This document shows, in pieces, positions 12,001-24,599 of a DNA stretch of 64,000 bases. The DNA is taken from NCBI GenBank assembly GCA_036346255.1, contig CM070623.1:9032407-9096406 (forward strand). Direction: 5' to 3'. The stretch comes from Ampelocalamus luodianensis (lineage: Eukaryota > Streptophyta > Magnoliopsida > Poales > Poaceae). The position numbers and the translations under genes were made by a program. Below the pieces are notes generated by a model that worked only from the letters and a program-made list of their open reading frames with translations, did not search any database and was not told the DNA's origin. Numbering within the stretch: position 1 is the first letter of the stretch; each line of letters begins with the position of its first letter.

Positions 12001-14169
12001 CACCAGGCAACACAGTTTGCCGGCTTAAGACACATTAATTGCTAACCAAGGATTAGCAATTAATGACCCCGAAATCTGTCTTAAGAACCCTGCATCGAGG
12101 TTTAAGGCCCACGCCCACATGCCGCTGACCAAAAGGTTATTCCCGATACCACTAATACTAACTCTTAATTAGTCGGTGATTAAGTATTAATGGTGTCCAA
12201 AGTGACCACCGAGCACCAATGGCGATTTAAGGGTCAGCCCACACATCGCTGGCACAGGTTGATTAGGACATAATTAATACACTCAATGATTAACAATGAT
12301 TAGGCATTAATTATGTCCTAAATAACTGACGAAAACGGGAAATTACGCCGGCAAAAACCCGAGCGTATTCAACGGCTAGTCACCGGTGACTTCGGCCGCA
12401 GCGGCGCCAACCAAGTACCAAAATGGACTCGCAATAACGTCGCGGACCTAATGGTGGCAACCTCGCCGGCGGTGAGGGACCAGAACGCCGGCTAGTCGGA
12501 AAAACGAAAATGGAGCTTTTACTGCAAGCTTGAAAATAGCGAAAAGCTCCACTGCAGTCCAAAGAAGCACGTGCCAAGGCCTCTAGGGACTAATAAGAAG
12601 CTACCTTGATGGAGAGGAGCTTCAAAGATGGCCGGAGATGCTTGCCCACGGTGGAGGTTTGCCGGAGTGGAGGAAGACGATAAGAGATTAAAGACCTGAG
12701 CCAAAATGAACACCTGCTGGTGGTCAAAATAGCTACACAATAGCCTATATAAGCTTCATGAGCAATTAATTGAGAAAGGAGCACTCACCGGGGCTGAGAA
12801 AGAAGATGACCAAAATCGGCCGAATTTGAACAAACCCCAAATTGGACAATTCATGATAATCAAATCCAAAATTAAGTGAGGGGATACGTTCAAGATAGTG
12901 AGGAGATGATAATGGTGTAAAGAAATGTGAACGAGAACCACTGGAACACCAAATTCACCACCGAGCTCCACGGTCAACAATGGTGGATTGTCTGCTTTAG
13001 GTATTAAGCTCCACAATTGAAAATAGAGCTCAAGGGTGGTGTAAAGGGATACCAAGAGGTATTAAAGGTGCTTAAAAGCTTTGAAAGCATTAGGTCTGAC
13101 CAAGAGTTTTTCGAGACATGGTGCAAAGCTCAAGACACTACGAAAGCAAAAGAGGTGAAAATGATGGTGTTGGGTATGGTATGGCCGAAAGCACCTCTCA
13201 CAACCCTAATGTTGGCTAGGGGTGGCTGTAGGGAGCATGAAATGACATCCCCATGCCCTAGATACTGCTCACGCACGTCTAGAGGTAGGAGATGACTCAA
13301 ATTGCACTTGGGCAATTTCGGACCGTTGGATTGATCGTGGACGGCTGAGATATCCCCAGCCTTTTAGGTTTTAACCATCAATAGAGGAGATCGTGAGGCC
13401 AACGATCAAGAATGGACGGCCACGATTGGAAAGCCCTCCGGAAGGTCCGAATGTTTCAGACGATCAGGACGGTTGGATCGAGATCCAACGGTTCAAATTG
13501 AATAGCGCATTCGCACGGTCCGAATGTTTGCGCGAAGCTGGGCCGTGCGATACGGATCCAACGGTGGAGATTCAACGTGCGCTCTTAAAAGAGGCTCGGT
13601 GCAGTTAGTTGACTGGACCGAGTCGATTGGCTTGAGCCTGAGTTTGACTCGAACCCAAGGAACAGTGAAACTAGGTTTTGAGTTTTAAATAGAACTGGGA
13701 CTTTGAGGATTTCTTTGAGATAGCAAAGCAACTCCAAAAATTATGAAATTTTTACTGGAGCTTGCTAACTCAGATATTAACCTTGTATAAAAATTTTAGA
13801 GGTTTTTATGGTGTGCATTATTCTTCCAAAAATAATGCAAGGCTCTGGTTCAAGGTTTGACTGAAAGTCAAAAGGTTTGACTGCCCTCTAACAATATTCA
13901 AACAACTTCTAAAAATTGTGAAATTTTTCAGAGAGGTCACATACCATCCCAGGAACTTAGGAAAAATATTACCAAAGGATGATGACAAGATTTGAGATGA
14001 ATGTTTTTGGAAGACAAGGTTTGGATCAAAAGACTTGTGACTTTGTATATCCATAACTTCTTACAACAATTGTTCAAATCACACAGGGAAATACAAGATG
14101 TAAGAATTTTTTTTAATTTCTACTCATTTTCTTACATTTGAAACACAAGTCCAAAATTGGGATGTTACA
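9065..14169 (-). mobile_element. Solo LTR of a long-LTR Ty3/gypsy element (5.1 kb)
   Basis: On the plus strand it starts TGTGAGACCCCGG and ends GATGTTACA. The flanking 5-mers are CCCGG (9060-9064) and CCTGG (14170-14174), a target duplication with one C-to-T change. It shares ordered blocks with the LTRs at 19011-23128 and 27884-32015, for example the segment around AGCTTACCCAAGCGTGTCC, and reads in the same direction, so the parent element was on the minus strand. No internal domain lies next to it, so it arose by recombination between the two LTRs. It interrupts the Pack-CACTA element. Confidence 0.85.
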
Positions 14170-14174
14170 CCTGG

Positions 14175-14560
14175 ATCCAGTTGGAGGCGGCTTCACAGCG
14201 CGGAGGAGGAGACCAACCAGCGTGGGGAAGGGGGAAGTCAAGCGGCATGAAGGAGGAGAAGGAGGTTCGGATCCGGCCGGGGTCGTCTTCACGCCAAGGG
14301 GGAGGAGGCCAAGGGGCGTCTCATGGTGTTCTCCGGAGTCGACTTCACGACGCAGGGGAGGAGGCCTAGGGGCATCTCCATGTGGGGGAGTGGCAGGGGA
14401 GGAGGCAGCGTAGTTCCACACGTGGACGTAGCCGTGGGGAGGAGGCGACGACGGTAGATCCGCATGGGGGTGAGGCCGGGGGAGGAGGCGGCGCCAGATC
14501 CGTGGAGTTTCATGGGAGGAGAGGCGACGGAAGCGATAGGATAAGATAGATGGGAGCAGC
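14175..14560. other. GC-rich remainder of the CACTA interior
   Basis: G- and A-rich on the plus strand with repeated GGAGGAGGC-like units. It is the continuation of the segment interrupted at 9064. No protein family recognised. It may be a captured 5' exon. Confidence 0.3.
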
Positions 14561-14832
14561 CGAGCAGTTTTTTTTGGACGTGCATGGGAGGTGGTGGGTC
14601 GAGCATGATTAATACGTGGTGAAAAGTTGGCCCCACAACACATGTACTTTCTGTTGCGAGTTATGTGTTGTTGCATGTATGTTCTTCTTGTAGTGTACTA
14701 AGACGAACTCCACCTCCGGTGATGCTTGCTGCACATGGTAGCGGCTTCTGATGTTACTTCATTACCTTCTTGCTTCGTCTCTTCCAGTTTGACATTAAGA
14801 TCAAGCATTTGCTTTTCGGCCTTCTCATATTA

Positions 14833-15114
14833 GGGCATGTACAATGGTACAGACAGCTGCTGTCTATAGCAACTCTTTATGTCACATGTAGACAGCACTA
14901 AAGACAGCTCATGCAATGGTTGTGGTGATACAGTCGGCTACATGATTGTAGACAACACACAATCTTTTAATACTTTTCTTGTTTCTGGTGCTACAGTCGA
15001 CTATATAATTGTAGACATCATTTTTTTCTCTCTTCATTCTCTTTCATCCATATCAGCAAAAATTCTACGTGGCAATGGCTATAGATAGATGACATAAGCC
15101 TATTATACATGCGG
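14833..15114. mobile_element. Tourist-like MITE (282 bp)
   Basis: Starts GGGCATGTACAATGG and ends CCTATTATACATGCGG, imperfect inverted repeats, with TTA target duplications at 14830-14832 and 15115-15117. Copy A shows the empty site with a single TTA at 322-324. The TSD and ends fit PIF/Harbinger-type MITEs. Confidence 0.85.
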
Positions 15115-15431
15115 TTACTTCATCTCTTGATACTTAATTGTGTTCTTTGCTTCACTCATGTTCCACGTGACATCGAAAGCCAAATTCAAGTAGTAGTATG
15201 CACTAGTATAGGTTACATGTACTACTCCTGTTAGTTTGGAGAAGAGGGTCGGAAATCTGAAATTTTAGATGGAGGGGAATCGTGATTAATGGTCTTGGAA
15301 ACATGCAAATGCATGGAAAACAATTGAATCGAATGGATTGATAATATTCATGCCAGCCACCTTTTAATAAGAGCGTCTTGGGAAAAACTACCTTGAGAAT
15401 CCAAAATGGCATCTATTTGAGAACAAACTTG

Positions 15432-15666
15432 CTCCCTTTAGTCACAAAATGATGGTTTCTTTGGATGCCCACACCAAACATTCTAAACTTTGGCTATTAG
15501 TATGTTATTGAATATATATTTAGATAGAACACAAAAAAATGATGCATGTAGATTATTCTCAAAAGTACTTTGGTAGTATTATAATATATTAAATAAAAAT
15601 AAATGATCATGTTTATATTTTAGTGATTATGTTCCTAAACGACTTCCTTTTTACGACGGAAGGGAA
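15432..15666. mobile_element. Stowaway-like MITE (copy B)
   Basis: Duplicate of the element at 692-929, with the same CTCCCTTTAGTCAC left end and an AGGGAAG right end next to TA. Confidence 0.5.
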
Positions 15667-16227
15667 GTAACATGTAAAACCACATCTTAAGACGGACGGA
15701 CCTGGTCGGCAGCAGCCGGTGGGCCAAGTGGACCCATGAAGCCACTCGTAAGGTGCACTAAATAAGCCCAAAAACGAGCCCACCACCTATTGTCCATCAC
15801 AACTCACCACGAAGGATCCATGAAGCCACTCGTAACGTGCACTAAATAGAGCCCACCTCCTGTTGTCCGTCTTAAGATTGGGAACGCAAAGCGCGATCGG
15901 AAAGATTGAAACAAGCCCATTTGGTTAGGTTAGGTTACAAACTTCTGTTTGGATACACGGTATAGTATTGAAATTCATATGGTGTAGAAACTGTAGTTTT
16001 TCAAATACCATATCTTTTTTGGAGTTTTAAAAACCCACTCAAGACAAAAAAAAAAAAACCGAGTGCCTGTGTCTTCCGTTCTCTCTATCCTCTTGTTATC
16101 TTATGTACCATTGACTCCCGGTACCACACGGCAATCCAATTATGCACACTCGAACTCTACTTCGTCTTACTGCTGCGGTGTTGATTGGAAATTGGCATAA
16201 TGCATATCCACGGACCAACACTATTGG

Positions 16228-16716
16228 ATGAGATGCATTGTTTCATGTTTCATTTCTTCTTCAATTCATAGGGCATACACTCGTCATTTGAATTATATAT
16301 CTCTACTACTAAAAAGAAGTATTTGGTGGTCGTCCGTACTCCAAACACCCTCTCACTCGCCGGAAATTGGCGCCAGGCCACCGCAATCCATAGAACCGTT
16401 CCTTAGCTTGCCTCATCGCCCACTATCCGAACCGGTCGGTGCTTCCACACCTCAACCGCTCTTCTTGCCTTCCCCACACACCACAGTTGCGACAGCCACC
16501 GCCTCCCCCATGATCGCTTTCCTCTCCCGCTTCACCGTTGCCAAGCTCTCTGCAGAGTCCTCTCTCCCCGCCTACTGCTCCTCCCCGACGATGCCCCAAC
16601 CTCCCTCGCCATTGTCGCCAAGACTTCCCATTGCCCTCCCAAAGGGGACTCCATGTGGACCTTGTATGTGGGTGACTGGTGGCGAGGAAGAAGTGGGGAC
16701 TAGGGGCGCTCTATAG
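16228..16716 (+). other. Open stretch in copy B, probably non-coding or a gene remnant
   Basis: 162 codons, paralogous to 3240-3677. The shared core reads IEPFLSLPHRPLSEPVGAST. After about 90 codons the two copies are in different frames. No domain is recognised, and there is no sign of purifying selection on the frame. Confidence 0.2.
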
Positions 16717-17152
16717 GCAAGGATTGACTTAATTAAGTAGTGCAACCAGATTTTACCTTTACCTGTTCACACTGGGAAAACATAGACTGAGCTCGGTGGT
16801 GGAAATGAGGGCATATTGTAGGCTGAGCACGACGACGGTTGACAACCCGAGACGCTAGGACTATGATTTTTTTTAAACCAGTAAAGCATGGACATTGAAC
16901 TAGTTGTATTAAATACAACACAATGACTAATAGTTCATACTATTACTACTTCAGCTCTTCTTAATGGCTAGTTAGACTAAAAGGTAATTTTTTTAATCAG
17001 AATACCATACGAAATGCTTTAAATCCCACGCCATGTAGTTTTTATCAAAATTGTGAAAAACTGTGGTATTTCACAAGTGGTACCTAAAAAACTGAGGTAT
17101 TCGAATATTGTAGTATATAAATACTGCAACATCCCAACAAGCCCTAAATGTA

Positions 17153-17396
17153 CTCCTTATGTCCCAAAATGTAAGTCGTTTTTTACGATCTCCAACACAA
17201 AACTTTGACTATAGTTTTGTATTATAATATACTAGAATAATAATAATAGTATATTATGAGAGTATTTTACAAGACAAATCCAATGACTCTGTTTTCATAC
17301 CGTTAGTTTATATACCTTAATAGATATTAACTGTCAAAGTTTCAAAAACTTGACTACACGGATCCCACAAAGGCCTAAATTTTGGGACAAAGGGAG
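17153..17396. mobile_element. Stowaway-type MITE, duplicate of the one in copy A
   Basis: Starts CTCCTTATGTCCCAAAATG and ends TTTTGGGACAAAGGGAG, flanked by TA (17151-17152 and 17397-17398). Confidence 0.85.
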
Positions 17397-17615
17397 TAGT
17401 ATTTTTTTGGAATTTTTAGAGAATGCCATGGTTCTCGAAAATACTGTGATATTGAAAACACTGATGTACTTGGTGTAACAAACTCTATTGTTTTATAAAT
17501 CTACTCATGACCTTTTTTTTTTTCAAAACCAAACTCACTCATCCGAAGCCACCTTCCGCCTCCTGTGGTACGCATCTAGTTTCTCTTCTTTTCTCATGCT
17601 TGCGTGTGGTATACG

Positions 17616-19010
17616 TTCAAAGTTGGCACTTCCTCTACCTAGTTTTTTCTTGGCATTGTTGAACGTGTTGATACATATGGCCAAAGGAAATAGGAAGCCA
17701 TTACGAGATCTCGTTGTCCACGTGTAATATACAAACCTTTTTTTTTCGAGAACACAATATACGAACCTGTCTACCATGCATTGGTTTATTTATAATCTAG
17801 CCACAACAAAAATGCACGCGTGAAGAGTACCTATCTTGCATTTTTTTTATAGGTTGCCTTTTCGTAATAACGTACCATAACTACTTTTTAAAACAAACAG
17901 TGTTGCTACGCATACGGCACCTCAGGCAGAGACAGACAAGTGGTCTAGTGGGAGTCTTGGTTCTACGGTGGTTGATGAAACTCTTTAAATATAGTTTTTA
18001 ATTTGTTCATATAGAATAGCAAAATATTTATATTTAGTACCCTTCGATATTTAGTCATTATATGATCCTGGAGGTAAAAATTTTCTGACTCCGACCCTGA
18101 CCTGACGTGAGTGAAACACGTAGCTCATCATCCTCTAATGTTCGTCTTCTAGCTTCAATGATCCGTCATCTTCCAACACCAGCATCCCAAGCAGACGTGC
18201 CTCGTCCAGATACAAACAGGCAAATGGACTTCGTGCAGAGTGAATACCTTCGCTCGCACTGAAAATATACTTCTCTCTCTCACGGCCGACCCAGAGGAGG
18301 CGAGGGCGAGGACGGCGGCAAACTGTGGTGGTGGAGCTCCAGCGAAGATGCGAGCACAATGCGTTCTAGGTCCAAAGAATCTGTTTTTGTCGGCGTAAGG
18401 TGAATAGGATGGCGATGAGTCCACTCGGAAAATCAGACTAATATAAAACAATGTTAATTGCTAATTAGCAGTAAATTAAAATTTTCTAAACCAGATAAAA
18501 CATAATCTTGGATTAATATTGAACACATCACACGGCAGTTTAATGCAAGTTTATATCAGCAAGAGTTACAATAGGGTTTCCAAAATAAAATTTTCATCAT
18601 CATTAAAACTCGAAGTCAACTACATGCGGATAAACAATAATTAATACAATCCCTGAGATAAATTGCAATATGAATTTCTTGCAAGCGAAATTAAATCATT
18701 ATTAAAAACTCATAAAGTAATACAAGAATCCATCTCCAGAAATTACAATATGAATTTTAAAATAAATAAAACAACATTGTTACATTCTCAATTAGATTAC
18801 AAGAATTCATTGCAGGTAAAAGTAAAATATTAAAACAAGCACAAAATTAATAACAAGAGTTAATTACAAAAAGATTAAATGAAAGTTATACTTTACAAAA
18901 GAATAAAAGAATAAAATTCTTGCATTGCATGTTACCGAACCTTTCCCTTCCCTTGACCATTTATCGCCAGCCTGTCGAAGCCCTTTTTCCTTGACCAATC
19001 CGAAACCCGA
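17616..19010. other. Non-coding sequence between copy B and the gypsy element
   Basis: 18120-18450 has a moderately GC-rich stretch open on the minus strand with no recognised domain. 18450-19000 is AT-rich and resembles retrotransposon LTR sequence. The gypsy element was inserted at its right end. I see no gene. Confidence 0.4.
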
Positions 19011-22000
19011 TGAGGACCCCAGTTTATTTGGCTTGTAATGCTTAACCAACCACCGGTCCTAGCATCACAAATCAAATAAATCGATCCTCAGATATGTATA
19101 CTTCCCGAAAGCGATTCACACCTCGGTACAAAATTAGACATCAACTCCATTCCAAACATAGAGTCCAAACACTACACTACTAACGGAAGATAAACAAATA
19201 GTAGAGTTATTACGCACAAAGGCCGATGTGCCACGAGGTACACAAATAACAAGAACGACAAATGAAGCAAAGTGCCATAAGATGGCTATAAACAAAGCCA
19301 ATCGCGTGCCTCCAACCCATAAGGCATCCGACCGACCGCCAAGTCTAGTCGCCCACGAAACGGCAACACACCACGTAAGTGAGGCCCTTGGGGCTCACCT
19401 TCTTCCTCCGCAACAAAACATTAAGCAAAGCACCGAGTACAAAGATTGTCTTTGTACCCGCAAGACCGACGTGTGAACTAGCGGACTGGCCCATAAGCTA
19501 CATGCAAAGCTTATTTGGTGGAGGCCATATGTTTCATTTGCATAAAGCCAATTTTCATTTGCAATAAGGTAATACAGCTTTAAAGGCAAGTTTGCAATTC
19601 ATTTTTAAGATTGAAATAACAGAAGGATATTAATAACAAAAGCTAAAGATAAACAACCTAGAAGTGACTATCCCAATAGTCACCATTAACAATAGCACGA
19701 ATCTCATTCGTATCACCCATCAAGTTTTAATTTAAATGTTGTAGTCTAACTCTTGAAAAGCTTACCCAAGCGTGTCCATCACCTAGGACGAGGCTATTCG
19801 AATAGTTTTAACCTCGCAGGTGTACCATCGTACCCACACTTGCATCGCCTTTAAGCCAAAGCACACTTCCAAGGTATGTCGTACGGCTAAGTCCTACGAG
19901 ACTTTTTCCAATATTGTGTATTAACTACGAGCCGCTCGTATGGATAGAAATCCATACGCTTACATGGTAAAGCCGAAAGACAACTACCCACTCAGATAAA
20001 GCTTTTGACAACTACCATGCTCCCAACACCATCCCTCCTGCGACCTCCTGCGACCCGAGCCAATACACGCCAAAGTACTAGGTCAAGAGAGGTCCCATAT
20101 ACTCTAGTGTGGTTAGCACGCCAAATGCTGGATAAAAATTCACTCACAAGATGTTCGGTCCTTAATTGACCGGCACCTTTCCGATACACCCAATGCATCA
20201 CACCAATCTTACCATTGTGCCTGCCTAAATCGTTTTGTTTTCAGTTTTAGTTTTGCAATGAACAAAGCACACGATGGATCATAAGAACAATAATAATTTT
20301 ATGTGATCAAAATCATCGACTAAGTCGATGATCGCCCACCCTACCTAAGCTAAGCATGTCTAAGCAAATTGACCGGATCTACTAAGTGACAAGAGATCAT
20401 CCAATGACCTCTAATCACAGCAAATAACCTAGGCTCGTAGTAGAGATCAATATTTTGTCTACAGGATATGCAACTACGGATTTAACTAATCAATTTAACA
20501 CAAATTAAGCAATGCATACATACAGCTGAAACAAAATATTAGATTTTAAAATACTGGGATTATTATGATCAAACTGCTTGCCTGGCTGTTGTTGCTCAGA
20601 ATGCTCAACTCGTTGCAGGATCGTTTCGTGGTTACCGCAAATGTCGAAGCCTAACGATTGAACAAATAACAGCGAATAAGAACGAATAACACCGACCAAA
20701 CTCAAACATATAACAACAAAACATACCAAAACTCACACAGCAACCTAAGCATGATCTAACATATTTTTAGAAACAGAGAATAGTTTATTTTAAGTTATTA
20801 CGAATTTTCCATGAATTTTCTAAGCTAAAAACACAACAAGACACTAGTTAATTACTTAACCAACTTTCATAAACAGAAACAATATTCAAAACCTATCCTG
20901 ATAATTAGTATACTGAAAATGGAATTTTACTGAATTGGGTTCATTGAGTTTGGACAATTATTGAAAGAGATATACATTTTCTAATTTGGAGATTACATTC
21001 TACAACATTAAATTAATTAACAGATTTTTGATACAGGACAAGGTTGACACTAATTTTAGTAAATAGTACATTTAAAATGAAAATTAATAAAGACTGGTTT
21101 CATGCAATTTGGATAAGAATTGAATTAGTTATGCATTTTCTAAGTTTAATTGAATTAACAAATAGAATGAAAAGCATTTTAAATACTAAAGCATTTAAAT
21201 CTTTTTCTACCCACAGCTATCTAGCCCCGCACACCGGCAATGGCCCAGCAAAGGTGCCGACCAGATGCATCGCCTACGCCAAGGTGACGTCGGCGTGATT
21301 CGAGAGAATACGCTTTCTTACCAAGTGCAAACCTAACATACTCACGAGAAATACGCCACCGGACAGAGAAAACGTATTACCGTGAGCTACACAACCACTA
21401 ATCGACAAAGATGGACCCACATGGCAATGACTCGTGAGAACAAATAACGGGCTGGATTAAAGATTCTCTAAACGTGATTAGCCAATAGGGCCCACAAGTC
21501 GAGACTCAAACTAGACATGATTAGAGTTAAACTAATCATCACCGCGGCTCACCGCGCAAGACGGGACGGCGCGCGGCGCGCGCAGTGATCTAGCTAACCA
21601 GTGGGTTTCGGGCGAGAGTGGTACCTTCGGGTTCACCGCGTCCTGCGAACATGATGACGGTGACCGACTCGAGGATGCCGCGGCGAGTGGGCGCGAACGG
21701 AGGCGAGAAGAAGGTGCGGCTTCGCGAGAGGACGCGACAAGCTTCTAGAAGACTCCGGAAGGCGCGCACAAGCCCGCCTTGACACCAGGATCAACAAGCA
21801 CAAGATGACACCGACGAAGAGGGACCGAGGCGCTGAATTGCTACGGCGGCACCGAGCTTGAGAAGAATCGTCGCACGCCTCCACGATGCACCAAAGATGA
21901 AGATGAAGCCATCATTAGATTCGATGCATCGATGCGATCCAAAGGACCAAGTGACGAGGCTAGAGACTCACCGAACGCAATTGAGCTTGCGGAGCCGAGC

Positions 22001-23128
22001 GCGGAGTCGAAGACGACGGTCGCTCCAGCAATTCATCGGACGACAAGGATCCGAATGGGCAAAATAGAGGCGGCGATGAACGAGGACCACGATGGCGCGG
22101 TCGCGAATCAAGGGCGCACTAACACTGATGCCGCTATTGGCTTCAACTCCGCCGAGACAAAGAAACGCGGAGAAATCACGAGGAAGCAAGCGAGAGAAAG
22201 TGGGTGAGCTCAAAGGCTTTATGAAGTCACGGCGATGCCTCCCACCGGACACGATGGCGAAAAGGTGGCAATGACGCAGGTACGTGGCACCCATGCGCGA
22301 ACGCCGCGAGCTCCGTGAGGCGCGAGAAGACGAGGCGACATCGACAGTGGGGTCCATGTCGATCGTGACAAGGCGGTGCGAGACGGGTCCGATGCGCGCG
22401 ATGAGCTGGTTTAACTCGATCAAGATTGTGCCGACCGCTAGATCTCGAGATGGACGGCCGAGATTGGTGTATGCATTCGACAGTCGACGCGACACGCAAT
22501 ATGGACCGTGGCGATCTTCATCGAACTACCGACACCATCGGGCTCGCACGGTGCGACTAGGTGGTGCGACCGAGTCAAGTGGTGCGGGTCGGACTCGAGT
22601 CGGAGGTTGGGTCCGAGCCCGATAAACAGTGATTTCAGGTTTGATTTTCAAAAGGCTGAGAAGGTTTGAGGAATTTTTAGACGTAGCTCCTGAGCTCCAA
22701 AAATTCCGAAATTTTTATGGTAGCTAACTGGAACAGAGGACTCCCTTGTGTAATTTTTCCTAGAGTTCTCATGCATTAGATTTCTCCCAAGAAAATTCAC
22801 AAGCTGCTGCCTAAGGGTTTGACCAGATTTCTAAACTGGTTTGACTTGGGCATTTGAAATAGCAACTAAAATCTAAAAATTGTGAAATAATTCAGGGAGG
22901 TAGATAGGATGATCAAGATAATAGGAAAAATAATTTCAGAAGATGATCACAAGTTTGAAAGCTAAGAATTTGCTAATAACAATTTCTATCCACAAGAATT
23001 TAATTCTAGAAAATGGAAATTGCTAGGGAAAATTTGGAAAACCTCCAAATGATTTGATGAGACAACAAAAGTTTTTATTTCTCCTCAAAATTTTACATTG
23101 GAAATACAAACCCTAAGTTAGGGTTACA
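19011..23128 (-). repeat. 3' LTR of the gypsy element (left copy)
   Basis: Starts TGAGGACCCC in plus orientation and ends GGGTTACA. The AT-rich central part (about 20,650-21,210) is nearly identical to the right LTR (about 29,530-30,080). The GC-rich part (21,220-22,620 against 30,100-31,500) differs by many 1- to 3-base indels. Confidence 0.92.
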
Positions 23129-23142
23129 TAAATCTCCCCCTT
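23129..23142 (-). other. Polypurine tract of the gypsy element
   Basis: On the minus strand AAGGGGGAGATTTA directly precedes the 3' LTR, the expected position of the plus-strand DNA synthesis primer. Confidence 0.85.
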
Positions 23143-23689
23143 ACAGAATCTCGCCCGAGATTCTCGATCACTGGGGAAGAAGGACGGGTGCACCGCTCGG
23201 AGACGATCTTCCCGCTCCCAAGTGGCTTCGTCCTGAGTGATTCGACCACCGAACTCTAAGAAACTTGATCACACGGTTCCTTGTTCTTCGCTCACCTTCT
23301 TCGAGGATACGAACGGGCGCCACGATAGATGATCTTCTTGCACATCGATATTTTCCAATGGTGTTTCCTCAACTGAACACGAGGCATTTCTTCAATTGCG
23401 ATACATGGAAAACATCATGCACCCCTCAAGTGTAGCCGCAACTCTAACTTGTATGCAACAGCTCCACTTTCTTGATGATGCGATACGGCCCGACATATCG
23501 AGGAGCTAGTTTTCCTTGACACCAAACGACGATGTCCTTCAGAGGTGAGACTTTGAGATACACAAAGTCATTGGGCCGGAAACTCAACTCACGGCGACGC
23601 CGATCCGCATAGCTCTTCGTGCGGGTCGAGCTACGCGCAAGTGCTCACGAATCAATCGCACTTGGTTCTCGGCCTCACAATTGAGTTCA

Positions 23690-24450
23690 GGCCAAAGAAC
23701 CGCTTTCACCGCCACTGGGCTCAACGGTGTTCGCATCGCCTCCCATACAAGGCCTCAAACGGTGCCATACCGAGACTAGCCTCGAAGTCGTTGTTGTAGG
23801 AGAACTCGGCAAGCGGTAGGCACTTCTCCCAATTCTTTCCATAGGAAAGAACACAAGCACGGAGCATATCTTCAAGAACTTGGTTGACTCGCCCGTCGAC
23901 CATCACCCGAGGATGATAGGCCGAGCCGAAAGAAAGACGGGTCCCCATGGCCTCCTCGTAAATCGTGCCATAGCCGAAGTGAAAAGAGAGCCACGATCGA
24001 CACAATCGTCGTGGCACACCATGCAAGCTCACAATGCGGAAGATATAGAGATTCGCCAATCGACCGACACCGAGTGGTGGCATCGCAGGAAGTGCGCTAC
24101 CTTCGTCAATCGATCGATAACAACCCGTATAGCATCCTTCCCCAAGAAGTACGAGGCGCACTGGTGATAAAATCCATGCCTACGTAATCCCACTTCCATT
24201 CCGGTATAGGCAAGGGCCGAGGAGACTCTGACGCCGATGCTCGCCTTGACGCGACAACATATGTCACATCCGCCACGAACTCGCAATCTCGCGCTTCATG
24301 CGAGTCCACCGCATCTCTCGACGCAGATCTTGGTACATTTTAGTGGCCCCGGATGGATGGACAAAGGCGAATCATGGGCCTCCCGCAGAATCAAATCCCG
24401 CAACTCGGGACCTTTGGGACCACAAGACGCCCCAAACCATACAACACCGT
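23690..24450 (-). pseudogene. Gypsy integrase region, frameshifted
   Basis: On the minus strand fragments read LREAHDSPLSIHPGP (zinc-finger side), LPIPEWKWDYVGMDFITSAP and VIDRLTKVAHFL (catalytic core, first Asp in GMDFIT), LSFGSAYHPRVM (core, around the second Asp) and RVNQVLEDMLRACVLSYGK, AEFSYNNDFEASLGMAPFEA and LYGRRCEHR. These are standard gypsy integrase blocks in order but spread over all three frames. The function would be integration of cDNA in the nucleus, which is not possible from this broken frame. Confidence 0.9.
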
Positions 24451-24599
24451 GCTCATCTTCTCGTGAAACACTTGGCCGATCCATTCGATGTTCGCTGATT
24501 TTACCCACACCATCATCCGATTGTTTGTCCGACTTGATTTGATCCACCAAGGTTGGTTGCACAACCAAGGCAAAGAAGGGAACCATGCTCAACCAAACC

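Larger units (their letters stand above)
5958..14695. mobile_element. Pack-type CACTA element (8.7 kb) carrying host gene fragments
   Basis: Starts CACTACAACATGAACGC and ends TTCTTCTTGTAGTG. The terminal repeats read CACTACAA(C/G)A, and the target duplication TAC occurs at 5955-5957 and 14696-14698. Copy A keeps the uninterrupted site near 236. The left subterminal region (5975-6260) holds repeats of AACGCAT and its complement TGCGTTG. The interior carries fragments of AMP deaminase and eIF3m on the minus strand and a GC-rich segment, and is split by a gypsy solo LTR at 9065-14169. Without that LTR the element is about 3.6 kb. No transposase was recognised, so it is probably non-autonomous. 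Confidence 0.9.
5640..17615. repeat. Segmental duplication, copy B
   Basis: Homologous to 1-4745 once the CACTA element (5958-14695) and the MITE (14833-15114) are removed. The left limit is approximate, because copy A is cut by the window edge; matches to copy A start at about 5744. The copies differ by substitutions and small indels. Confidence 0.88.

Noticed and set aside
17925..18100. Possible hAT-like element with CAGGCAGAGA and TCCGACCCTG ends
   Set aside because: Ends are only weakly inverted and no convincing 8-bp duplication was found.
21600..22625. Arg-rich frames up to 175 codons, also at 30478-31462
   Set aside because: They occur at corresponding places in the two gypsy LTRs and change frame between copies, so they are LTR sequence, not genes.
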